From NCBI GenBank assembly GCA_003134655.1, contig PLBY01000089.1, positions 1 to 37,272 of the forward strand: a stretch of DNA of 37,272 nucleotides. The letters are read 5' to 3'. A program made the translations under genes and the position numbers. Below are positions 15,470 to 22,859 of the stretch, in pieces. The DNA comes from Acidobacteriaceae bacterium. GTDB taxonomy: Bacteria; Acidobacteriota; Terriglobia; Terriglobales; Acidobacteriaceae. Below the pieces are notes generated by a model. The model was given only the letters and a program-made list of their open reading frames with translations. It was not told the origin of the DNA and made no database searches. Position 1 is the stretch's first letter; each line of letters opens with the position of its first letter.

Positions 15470-16198
15470 TCAGTGCGCGGGAACAACCTTCTGGATCGCC
15501 GTTTTCAGTTGCTCTGCGCTGAAGCCGAAAGGCCCGGGACGGCTCTTATAGGCTACACGGCCCGCGGCGTCAATCACGTATAGGCGGTCCGGCCAAGCGG
15601 TGTACGCACTCTCGGTCGAGTTGCCGAATTCGTCGAGCACGGCGGGAATCTCAATTCCCAGTTTGCGCACGCAGGCTCCGGCGATGAACGCGCGCTCGTC
15701 CTCACTGCGCGGACTGGCGAAGAGAACCTTCTCCTTCGTATTGCTCTCGGTCTGCCAGATGTCGGTCGGGTGTGCCTCGGTGATGTAGACCACGAGAAAC
15801 GTAACCTGATTTCCGTACTGCTGGTAGAGCTTGTTGAGGGCAGGAACCTCCCGCCGGAAGGGAGGTCAAGTGTAGCTTCCGAATACCAGCACCACCGGCT
15901 TCTGCTGCGCTGTGAGAGAGGACAGTTGCACCTGTGCGGTCTTGTCGAGCTTCGTCAGCGCGAAATCTGGCGCCGGACTGCCCACCTGCAACGTGCCCGC
16001 CCGTGCGCGCATCCAGAGAGTCTCGAAAGGAAGGACCAGAAAAGGGACAGGCCCCGGAATCCTGGCCATCACCCGGCCAAATTGCTCCGGCGATTGCCGC
16101 ATCACGCCGTACAGCGCTACACAACACGTCACCCACAGCGCGGCGAGTACGCACAGTGTGATGCCGGTCTTTTTGATGGCCTTGGATTTTCCGTTCAC
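15470..16198 (-). CDS. Deiodinase-like selenoprotein, UGA at residue 111 read as Sec
   Basis: One 242-residue protein read through an in-frame UGA (15866-15868). Residues 10-32 form an N-terminal membrane anchor. A thioredoxin-like domain follows: APDFALTKLDKTAQVQLSSL, then VVLVFGSYT-U-PPFRREVPALNKLY, then VTFLVVYITEAHPTDIW and the thioredoxin-fold end RLYVIDAAGRVAYKS. The blocks FGSxT-U-PPF and YIxEAHPxDxW are signatures of iodothyronine deiodinases, where U is catalytic selenocysteine. No stop, gap or frame change occurs on either side of the UGA, and a SECIS-like hairpin starts 11 nt after it. Bacterial members probably act as envelope thiol/selenol redox enzymes; an iodothyronine substrate is unlikely. 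A simple annotation would split it into two fragments (15866-16198 and about 15470-15793). A nonsense mutation is the alternative. Confidence 0.85.
15839..15855 (-). promoter_or_regulatory. Bacterial SECIS-like hairpin
   Basis: Minus-strand RNA GGCGGG-AGGUU-CCUGCC forms a 6-bp stem (one G-U pair) with a 5-nt loop starting AGGU. It begins 11 nt after the UGA. The E. coli fdhF element, GGUUGCAGGUCUGCACC, is also 17 nt, begins 12 nt after its UGA and has an AGGU loop. The bulged U of fdhF is absent. A competing stem ACCTCCC / GGGAGGT overlaps it. Confidence 0.65.
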
Positions 16199-16291
16199 GC
16201 GATCAGCACTCGAACCCCAAAGACAAGTGCGCCGATTATAGGTGGGCGCAAGGCAGGGTCAATAGTTGGAATGTAGTATTCGGCTGGGCAC

Positions 16292-17372
16292 TCAGTGCGC
16301 AGAATCGTCGTCGATCCAATACTCGCGTCGCGCCTTCAACACCAACTGTGGGAGATCCCTGGCCGACACATGCAACGCATGCAGGCCTGGCGTAAGGGAC
16401 GAGGGCCGGAAGCTCAGCACATAGTAGTTCGGCAGGTCATTTGAAAGTGTGATCAGATCTGCCTTCAGATCCTTGGCATTGCGAAAGTGGAAGAACTCGC
16501 CTCCAGCCAGTTGCGCGATGGATTCCGCGGTTTTATTGCGCAGGGCATTCCGTGCCGTAAGAAATGTCATCGTTGCCAGCCGCAAAGGCGGAGCAAGCTG
16601 GCTGATGCAATCGAGCACTTGCTTGCTGTAGTGGCCTTCGTATTCGGCATCGGCGCCTTCGTGGCTAAAGCATCCGTGCGCCGGTCCTGGCGTTTGGCTG
16701 TCGAACTTGGAGGCTTCGTGGGAGACGGCCGCCCGTGTGCTCGAAAAACCGAAGCTGTACATGGCCGTATTGGTGTCGCTGATCAGACGCAGAGCTTCAT
16801 TGAGCGTCGTCTTACTGCCTTGGTCGATGGTTTCGCTGAGCAGCAGAATCGCGCGTCGGTAGCTCGCAGGCTGGCCCCGCAACTGCTCTACCGCGAATGC
16901 CACCGCATCCAAAATAGCTGCCCCACGATCGCCTTCCGTCAGGTTCGCAAGCAGCTTTGAGGCATCGGACGTCCTCGAGGAGAAGGGCATCAGCAACTGC
17001 GGCGTACTGTCGAATGTGACGACCGCGACGCTGTGTTCGACGTTTCCAATGAGCGCGTCAAGAACGGAATCCAGACCAGAATAGTCGTCGAGATGGCGAG
17101 ATCCGGCGCCGCCGGTTTCGACGACGATTGCCAGCGCCAGCGGCTCCGGTTTCCTGATCGAGACTGAAATGCTGCGGCACGCCGTTATCGGTGACAACGA
17201 AGTCGTCTGCTGTCAGTTCAAAAACTACCTTTCCTGCTTTGGTTGTCACGAGGACAGGAACCATCACCAGAGTGGTGCGCACGGTCAAGGGAGGCAGCGC
17301 AGGCTCGCTTTGTTGAGCGCATAGGCCCACAGCTGTGAGCGCGAGCAGAAGTGTGTAGCAAACAGACCTCAT
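16292..17372 (-). pseudogene. VWFA-related Acidobacterial-domain protein, frameshifted
   Basis: The N-terminal part (ATG 17372) has a signal peptide and the beta-rich start of the VWFA-related Acidobacterial family (TTLVMVPVLVTTKAGKVV, then LTADDFVVTDNGVPQHFSLDQE). The frame then breaks. The continuation PEPLALAIVVETGGAG, with the VWA body (VAVVTFDS, AILDAVAFAVEQL, RRAILLLSE) and the family end (YYVLSFRPSSLTPGLHALHV), lies in another frame. Removing one A from the GAAACC run (plus-strand TTT at 17150-17152) joins the halves exactly. The MIDAS-like motif is ETGGAGS in place of DxSxS. It follows the DUF2207 gene by 12 nt and probably belongs to the lemA operon. Either a young pseudogene or an assembly error. 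Confidence 0.75.
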
Positions 17373-17384
17373 ATTGCATCCAGT

Positions 17385-19187
17385 TCAAAACGCGCTTCCG
17401 CCACCGCCCCCAAAGCCTCCGCCAGAGAAGCCGCCTCCTCCGCCGCCGAATCCGCCTCCACCAAATCCGGATCCGCTCGAACTCGCACGCGGCGAGGAAA
17501 CGAAGACTTGGTGCATATCGGTCGCCATGCTGTGCATGGAACTCGAAAAGAAGATCGGATTGAATCCTCCCACATAGCCGCCCGGCCCGACGTACCACTG
17601 TGGCGGATCTTTGATGATCCCGGCAAATGCCTGCGCCCAGTGATGCTCCACACCCAAGGCCATCGCGTACGGCAGAAACTTTTCGAACGTAGTCGGCGGC
17701 ATGACTTTGAGCCGGTCCGCATCCACGCGATTCATGAATTCCTGGAACCCGAGCACCGCGACGTGCACCCGCCCGCCCTTCACTGTCTTGGCGGTCATGA
17801 CTCGTGCAAACAGAAACCAGATCACCGCCGAGAGCGGAATGCACACGACCAGCAGGAGCACTGAGTTGAAGAAGTTCGCCCAACCCAGAAACTGCAAAAG
17901 CCCAAACAGCGCGAGAATCGCAACGGCCGCTCCAATGCTGTATCCGTTGGCCGATTCCGGGTCGAGCAGGTAAATTCCTTTCGTCTTCAGTGCCGCCATA
18001 ATGTCCTGCCGAATCACCGGAACAGCCGTGTAGAAGCGGTTTTTCAGGCTGGAGAGGCGAGTCTCATCCCCGCCGGCGAATACATTCTCCAGCATCACGC
18101 GCTCGTGCGGAGCCAGTTCGGTGCCCCACTGATCACGCGGCTTCAGCAGGTGAAAGACGTAGTCCTTGTGCGTGAAGAGGAGTACTTTCTCGGATGTCTC
18201 TTCGATCTTGATGTAGCCGCGCACGGCTAGGTCGACGATAGTCGAGGTAATATCGCGCGGATGGATCGAGTCGTCGAGCAGCGTGCCCGCTTCCGCGGGA
18301 GAAATCCCGGATGGCGGCTCGTACATAGGCGCAACCGAAACGCCCGGATCGGGGTCGCGTCCCTTGTACCACCACAGCACGAACATTCCGGCGAACGTGA
18401 CCAGCGGCAGAAACACGATGGGATTGCCGCCAATGAACCAGAAGAACTTCGTCAGCGCGCTCGGTTCTTTGAGAATGTCCTTCGGAAGATAAACGTCAAT
18501 GGTTAACCCGCCGCGCATGGGCAGCGGATTGCTGGTCTCGAACTGAGCCTCGGCGCCGTCGACCTTGGAACTGGCGTCGCGCTGGGTCGAGCCATACACG
18601 CCCGTAAACGCTTGCGCCCTCAGCGATCCCGCAGCGAACACGGGGAATCGCACCGTCGCGGACGCATGATCGATCGGCACCGGCCAGTCATTGCCCGTGA
18701 CGTTCCAGTAAAACTCGTCATGATCGTCGAAGAATCTCGTGCCATTGTGCACGCGGTAGGTGATCTCAACCGTGCGGGTCGCATCGGTCGCGTCGGGAAT
18801 GTAAATCTTCAGATCGCGGGCGCCGTTGGAGGTCGACGAGTCATACTTGAGCTTGCCCCCGCTGCCGTCGGTAACGCTCGTGACCGCGAGGAAGAGTTCG
18901 TAGTTCGTTCCATTCGGTCCGGGATATTCAATGGGAATCGTGCGGTGAATTCCGTGGAATTCACCCTCGAAGACGAGCGTGATGCGCTCGGTGACCACGG
19001 CGCTGCCATCCTGCGCGACGGTGATGTTGTCCTGGAAGTCGGAGACGCGCCAGGATTTGGCGGCGAGGGGCGCGGCCAAAAGGAGCACACAAGCGACCAA
19101 TTCGTAGAGACGAAGCTTGCTACGTCTTTCTCGACCGCGGGAAAGAGACGCCGCAAGTAAGGTCTCTACAGCAGAGGGGGCGTTCAT
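17385..19187 (-). CDS. DUF2207 membrane protein with Gly-rich tail
   Basis: A 600-residue predicted membrane protein of the DUF2207 family. An N-terminal signal or anchor (about 25-45) is followed by an extracytoplasmic beta domain (about 45-255: [42 protein letters not shown]), a membrane helix near 265-285, a cytosolic winged-helix-like part ([19 protein letters not shown], about 320-345), two more helices near 440-490 and a C-terminal Ser/Gly-rich tail of FGGGG units ending in SAF. Such tails are typical for DUF2207 and TPM-domain proteins. It starts 4 nt after the lemA stop, so the two are translated together; lemA-DUF2207 pairs are common in bacteria. Function unknown, thought to be envelope-related. 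Confidence 0.9.
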   Translation of the reverse strand: MNAPSAVETLLAASLSRGRERRSKLRLYELVACVLLLAAPLAAKSWRVSDFQDNITVAQDGSAVVTERITLVFEGEFHGIHRTIPIEYPGPNGTNYELFLAVTSVTDGSGGKLKYDSSTSNGARDLKIYIPDATDATRTVEITYRVHNGTRFFDDHDEFYWNVTGNDWPVPIDHASATVRFPVFAAGSLRAQAFTGVYGSTQRDASSKVDGAEAQFETSNPLPMRGGLTIDVYLPKDILKEPSALTKFFWFIGGNPIVFLPLVTFAGMFVLWWYKGRDPDPGVSVAPMYEPPSGISPAEAGTLLDDSIHPRDITSTIVDLAVRGYIKIEETSEKVLLFTHKDYVFHLLKPRDQWGTELAPHERVMLENVFAGGDETRLSSLKNRFYTAVPVIRQDIMAALKTKGIYLLDPESANGYSIGAAVAILALFGLLQFLGWANFFNSVLLLVVCIPLSAVIWFLFARVMTAKTVKGGRVHVAVLGFQEFMNRVDADRLKVMPPTTFEKFLPYAMALGVEHHWAQAFAGIIKDPPQWYVGPGGYVGGFNPIFFSSSMHSMATDMHQVFVSSPRASSSGSGFGGGGFGGGGGGFSGGGFGGGGGSAF

Positions 19188-19191
19188 TGAA

Positions 19192-19737
19192 CTAAAACTT
19201 CACCTGAACCGGCTCACGGTCGGTCTCGGTGGTCTCGAAGAACTGCCGCGCCGTGAAGTTGAACATGCCCGCGAGAATGTTCGTCGGGAACGACTGAATC
19301 TTGGTATTCAGGTCGCGCACGACCGCGTTGTAATAGCGCCGCGCGTTCTGGATCGAGTCTTCGGTCTGGCTCAACGATCCCTGCAGTTGCGTGAATTGCT
19401 CCGACGCCTTGAGTTCGGGATAATTTTCCGCCACCGCAAATAAGCTTTTGAGCGCGCCGGTCAGCTGATTTTCGGCGACTGCCTTGCCCTCGGGCGTTGT
19501 CGCCTGCATCGCTTGCGAGCGGAACTTCGCGATGTTCTCAAACGTCCCTTTCTCGTGCGAGGCGTATCCCTTCACTGTTTCCACGAGGTTCGGAATCAGA
19601 TCGTGCCGCCGCTTGAGTTGCACATCAATGTCGGACCATGCCGAATCGCAGCGTATCCGCAGTTGCACCAGGCTGTTGTACATCCCGATCAAAACAACGG
19701 CGATGACAACCAGAATTACCAGGAAGGCGAGAATCAT
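19192..19737 (-). CDS. lemA: LemA family protein
   Basis: A 181-residue LemA protein: one N-terminal membrane helix (about 1-20), then a short exposed N segment and a long helical bundle. Signatures visible are [43 protein letters not shown] (starting at residue 20), the central [17 protein letters not shown], and [20 protein letters not shown] with FFE near the end. ATG 19737 has AGGAG 6 nt upstream. It is first in an apparent operon with the DUF2207 protein and the frameshifted VWA protein. LemA function is unsettled; membrane-associated roles have been proposed. Identification is firm. Confidence 0.95.
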   Translation of the reverse strand: MILAFLVILVVIAVVLIGMYNSLVQLRIRCDSAWSDIDVQLKRRHDLIPNLVETVKGYASHEKGTFENIAKFRSQAMQATTPEGKAVAENQLTGALKSLFAVAENYPELKASEQFTQLQGSLSQTEDSIQNARRYYNAVVRDLNTKIQSFPTNILAGMFNFTARQFFETTETDREPVQVKF

Positions 19738-19932
19738 GAGCGGCTCCTCAGTAGTAAGTGGTTAGAAGGGCGAACTGAAATTCAATGGGACGGTAACACA
19801 CTGGGAGCGCCCTCGCAAACGCGAACGAGTGCCCGCATTTTGCATTCTGCGATAACAACTTCACAGGCAACGCAAGAGGGAGTCTGGGGACTAACTGAGG
19901 TCGGAAATCTGAGAACTGAGAACTGTTCCTCT

Positions 19933-20937
19933 CTACTGCTGCGGCGCGAAGTACCCCTTGCGCGCCCGCACCTGCAGGTCCTTCTTCAGGGTAGAGATTT
20001 CAATCGAGCGGTAACGTCCATCCGCGTCAAAGTTGGCGGGCTTGTACGAGACGACATACTGGCTGCGCAGTTCGTCTTCAATCGCGGCGAACGAGTGGGT
20101 GATGTCCTTCATCTTGAACGGGAAGAACGCGCGTCCCCCGGTAGCTTCGGCCAGTTGCTCGAGCACCTTGTCGCCGCGCATGACCAGGCCGCTGTCGTCG
20201 GTCGAGATTGCGTAGATGATCACTTCCGAGCGCTGCGCCATCTCAATGGCCTGTGCCTTCGAAAATTCGCTCTGGTTATCTTCGCCATCGCTGACGATCA
20301 CAATCGCTTTCCGCACCGGATGGTCGGGACGGTCTTTCAGAAATTTCTCTTTGCAGGCGCGATACACCGCATCGTACAGAGCCGTTCCGCCGCCATCGTG
20401 CAACTTGTGCACGCCAGCCGAAAGCAGTTGCACGTTGTCGGTGTAATCCTGCGCCATCTGGCTGTGACTGTTGAAGCCAACAATGAATGCCTTATCGAAC
20501 CCGACGCGAAGCGTGTGCTGCAGAAAACTCGTTGCCGCGTTCTGCTCGAAATCAAATCGGCCATCGACTGATCCGCTGACATCGACCAGCAGCCCAAGAT
20601 GCAACGGCAGATCCGTCTCCCGCCGGAAGTTCAGAATCGCCTGCGGCGGTTTATGGTCATCAAGAATGTTGAAATCGTTCTGGTTCAAGTCGCGCACGAA
20701 TTTGCCATGCTTGTCGGTCGCGATGAACAGCACGTTCACCTCATTCACCCGGGCATGCAGGGTGATGATCGCACTCTGCGGATCGTCAGGATTGTCGGTC
20801 GGTCCGCTCCCTGCGTTGTAGGCGCTCAGGCTCGGTTCCCCCGATACGTAAGATGACTGCGCCCGCGACTGGGCTACCAACAGAAAGGTTGCCAGCAAAA
20901 GGGTCACAAGGCGGATTGTCGGGTTCGTGTACTTCAT
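19933..20937 (-). CDS. VWFA-related Acidobacterial-domain protein
   Basis: A 334-residue exported protein with a signal peptide (MKYTNPTIR, hydrophobic core, AQSRAQS). Residues 55-115 hold the family N-terminal part (VNEVNVLFIATDKHGKFVRDL, FNILDDHKPPQAILNF). The VWA domain (about 118-290) has a complete metal site: DVSGSVDG (DxSxS), the Thr of GGGTALYDAV, and the Asp of VIVSDGEDN. The C-terminal part (SQYVVSYKPANFDADGRYRSI) closes with RKGYFAP, typical of TIGR03436. ATG 20937 is chosen since the signal peptide begins there; the open frame extends 22 codons further without one. It lies upstream on the minus strand of lemA with a 195-nt gap, so probably has its own promoter. Role unknown; VWA proteins mediate protein-protein contacts. 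Confidence 0.9.
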   Translation of the reverse strand: MKYTNPTIRLVTLLLATFLLVAQSRAQSSYVSGEPSLSAYNAGSGPTDNPDDPQSAIITLHARVNEVNVLFIATDKHGKFVRDLNQNDFNILDDHKPPQAILNFRRETDLPLHLGLLVDVSGSVDGRFDFEQNAATSFLQHTLRVGFDKAFIVGFNSHSQMAQDYTDNVQLLSAGVHKLHDGGGTALYDAVYRACKEKFLKDRPDHPVRKAIVIVSDGEDNQSEFSKAQAIEMAQRSEVIIYAISTDDSGLVMRGDKVLEQLAEATGGRAFFPFKMKDITHSFAAIEDELRSQYVVSYKPANFDADGRYRSIEISTLKKDLQVRARKGYFAPQQ

Positions 20938-21251
20938 GCCTGGAGAAGCCAATTTTTTCACTCTAAACCGCGTTCGGCGACACTTCCAAGCTATTAGATG
21001 CACGCCAGAGGCCGAAATCGGGTCCTCACCGGAACCCGCTATCTGATTGACTTTAGGAGTCTGTGGTCAAAGTTCCAAGTTACAAAAGGAGCACACGTTT
21101 GGTCATGGCGGAACACGTGCCGTTTCTTTCAGTTACGCGCTGGCCATGCACTACCGGAACTACGCGACCCGTTGGCCAATCGGATTCAGGGTTTAACATA
21201 GTGACACGAACTCAACCTCTTTTTCCTTAAAATCTCCTTTGGAGGGATTTC
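20938..21251. other. Divergent intergenic region, no gene
   Basis: A 314-nt gap between the VWA gene and the SYLF gene, which are divergent. No RNA gene or strong inverted repeat is seen; only the GGAGG RBS of the SYLF gene is clear at 21241-21245. Confidence 0.6.
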
Positions 21252-21965
21252 ATGAAGAAATTCATCGTATGCCTGATTACTGTACTGATTTCGAGCGTGG
21301 CGGCCTTTGCCGCGAACGATGAGCGCGAGGCCGACCGGGTGAAAGACGCTGGCGTGGTCCTGAAAGAAATCTTGAACATCCCGGACGACATTCCGCAGGA
21401 CCTGCTCGACAAGGCCGAATGCGTCATCATTCTTCCCTCCGTGAAGAAGGGCGCATTGGGCATTGGCGGAAGCTTCGGCCGCGGCATCATGGTTTGCCGC
21501 AGCGGGGAGCATTACAAAGGCAAGTGGGGCGCTCCGGCTCTGTACGCGCTGGAAGGAATCAGCATCGGATTCCAGATCGGCGGCCAGGCTACCGACTTCG
21601 TCCTGCTGGTCATGAATCCCAAGGGCGCACAGTCGCTGCTCTACAGCAAAGTGAAGCTTGGGGCGGATGCCTCGGCGGCCGCTGGTCCCAAGGGACGTAC
21701 GGCGGAAGGCGCCACTGACATCGTGATGAATGCCGAGATCCTTTCCTATTCGCGCAACAAGGGCCTGTTCGCCGGAATCTCTCTGGAAGGCTCGACCTTG
21801 CGTTCTGATGGCAGCGCGAACGAAAAGCTATACGGGAGAAAGTTGACGGCCAAAGAAATCATCCGCGGAGGAAAAGTCGGCATTCCGCCGTCGGCGCACG
21901 AACTGGTTTCGCTGCTCGACAAGAAATCGCCCGTCAACAAGTCCGAGCCGAAATCGCTGGAGTAG
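21252..21965 (+). CDS. SYLF (Ysc84-type) lipid-binding domain protein, secreted
   Basis: A 237-residue exported protein. The signal peptide (MKKF, hydrophobic core, AAFAAN) is followed by a SYLF domain over nearly the whole mature length: IPQDLLDKAECVIILPSVKKGALGIGGSFGRGIMVCR near 48-85, PALYALEGISIGFQIGGQATDFVLLVMN near 95-122, and KGLFAGISLEGSTL near 172-186, all diagnostic. In eukaryotes the SYLF domain binds phosphoinositides; in bacteria it is thought to bind lipid at the envelope, with unknown physiological role. The RBS is GGAGG with 6-nt spacing. A short gap (31 nt) separates it from the glycosylase gene, so they may share a transcript, though the functions are unrelated. Confidence 0.9.
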   Translation: MKKFIVCLITVLISSVAAFAANDEREADRVKDAGVVLKEILNIPDDIPQDLLDKAECVIILPSVKKGALGIGGSFGRGIMVCRSGEHYKGKWGAPALYALEGISIGFQIGGQATDFVLLVMNPKGAQSLLYSKVKLGADASAAAGPKGRTAEGATDIVMNAEILSYSRNKGLFAGISLEGSTLRSDGSANEKLYGRKLTAKEIIRGGKVGIPPSAHELVSLLDKKSPVNKSEPKSLE

Positions 21966-21996
21966 AATCGCGGTTGGCGTCTTCTGTGAGATTCTT

Positions 21997-22581
21997 GTGA
22001 CCTCTTTGGTGAAAGGTGTGGAACCAGTTCGCTGCGCATGGGCCAGCGGCGAACTATCGGTTCGTTATCACGATGAAGAATGGGGCGTGCCGGTGCACGA
22101 CGACCGCACGCTCTTTGAATTTCTTATCCTCGAAGGCGCACAGGCGGGTCTGAGCTGGAACACCATCCTGAACAAGCGAGAGAACTACCGCCTGGCTCTC
22201 GACGGATTCGATCCGAAACGCGTTGAGCGCTACGACCGGCGCAAGATCGAGCGCCTGTTGCGCGACCCCGGCATCGTCCGCAACAAGCTCAAGATCGCAT
22301 CCACCATCGCCAACGCCCAGGCATTTCTTCGCGTGCAGAAGGAGTCTGGCAGCTTCGACCGCTACATCTGGCAGTTCGTAGGCGGCAAGCCGCGAGTGAA
22401 CTCACCGAAGTCGATGAAGCAAGTTCTAGCGCGCACACCGGAATCCGATGCGATGAGCAAGGACCTCAAGAAGCGCGGGTTCAACTTTGTTGGATCGACC
22501 ATCTGCTACGCCTTCATGCAGGCAGTAGGAATGGTGAACGATCATGTGGTGGGCTGCTTCCGATATAAGCTCTTGGCGTAG
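21997..22581 (+). CDS. tag: DNA-3-methyladenine glycosylase I
   Basis: A 194-residue base-excision repair enzyme that removes 3-methyladenine from alkylated DNA. The Tag zinc site is complete: Cys13 (RCAWASG), His25 (YHDEEWG), His183 and Cys187 (NDHVVGCF). The conserved core LFEFLILEGAQAGLSWNTILNKRENYR (about 39-65) and the end KRGFNFVGSTICYAFMQA are family signatures. The start is GTG 21997, with no strong RBS; the domain begins within 12 residues, so a downstream GTG (VKGVEP) is possible but less likely. It follows the SYLF gene by 31 nt on the same strand. Confidence 0.95.
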   Translation: MTSLVKGVEPVRCAWASGELSVRYHDEEWGVPVHDDRTLFEFLILEGAQAGLSWNTILNKRENYRLALDGFDPKRVERYDRRKIERLLRDPGIVRNKLKIASTIANAQAFLRVQKESGSFDRYIWQFVGGKPRVNSPKSMKQVLARTPESDAMSKDLKKRGFNFVGSTICYAFMQAVGMVNDHVVGCFRYKLLA

Positions 22582-22859
22582 CACAGCGCTGAATTCCACG
22601 GACCCGTTGGTAACCCATTACCAGACTCCGACGGATCAAACTTCCAATTCAATTCGCCTTGACGGGCTGTCCCGGTTGCACGATATGCTGTAAATGCGAT
22701 TTGGCGGCGCTTGGAACGCAGGGGATTCATCCTGGCCATGCCATCGGCCCGCGGTAAGCGTGCCGCTACCAATCGCGTCTCCCGTATTCTTCGGTCGCAG
22801 GAGTTGAGCGCTCCGCGTCCCTCTTGGTTTCCGGCTTCAGAATCCAGCATGCGAGTTCA

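Noticed and set aside
15470..15793. Separate redox gene starting at 15793
   Set aside because: It lacks the active-site half of the fold and is in frame with the upstream part; the whole reads as one deiodinase-like protein through UGA.
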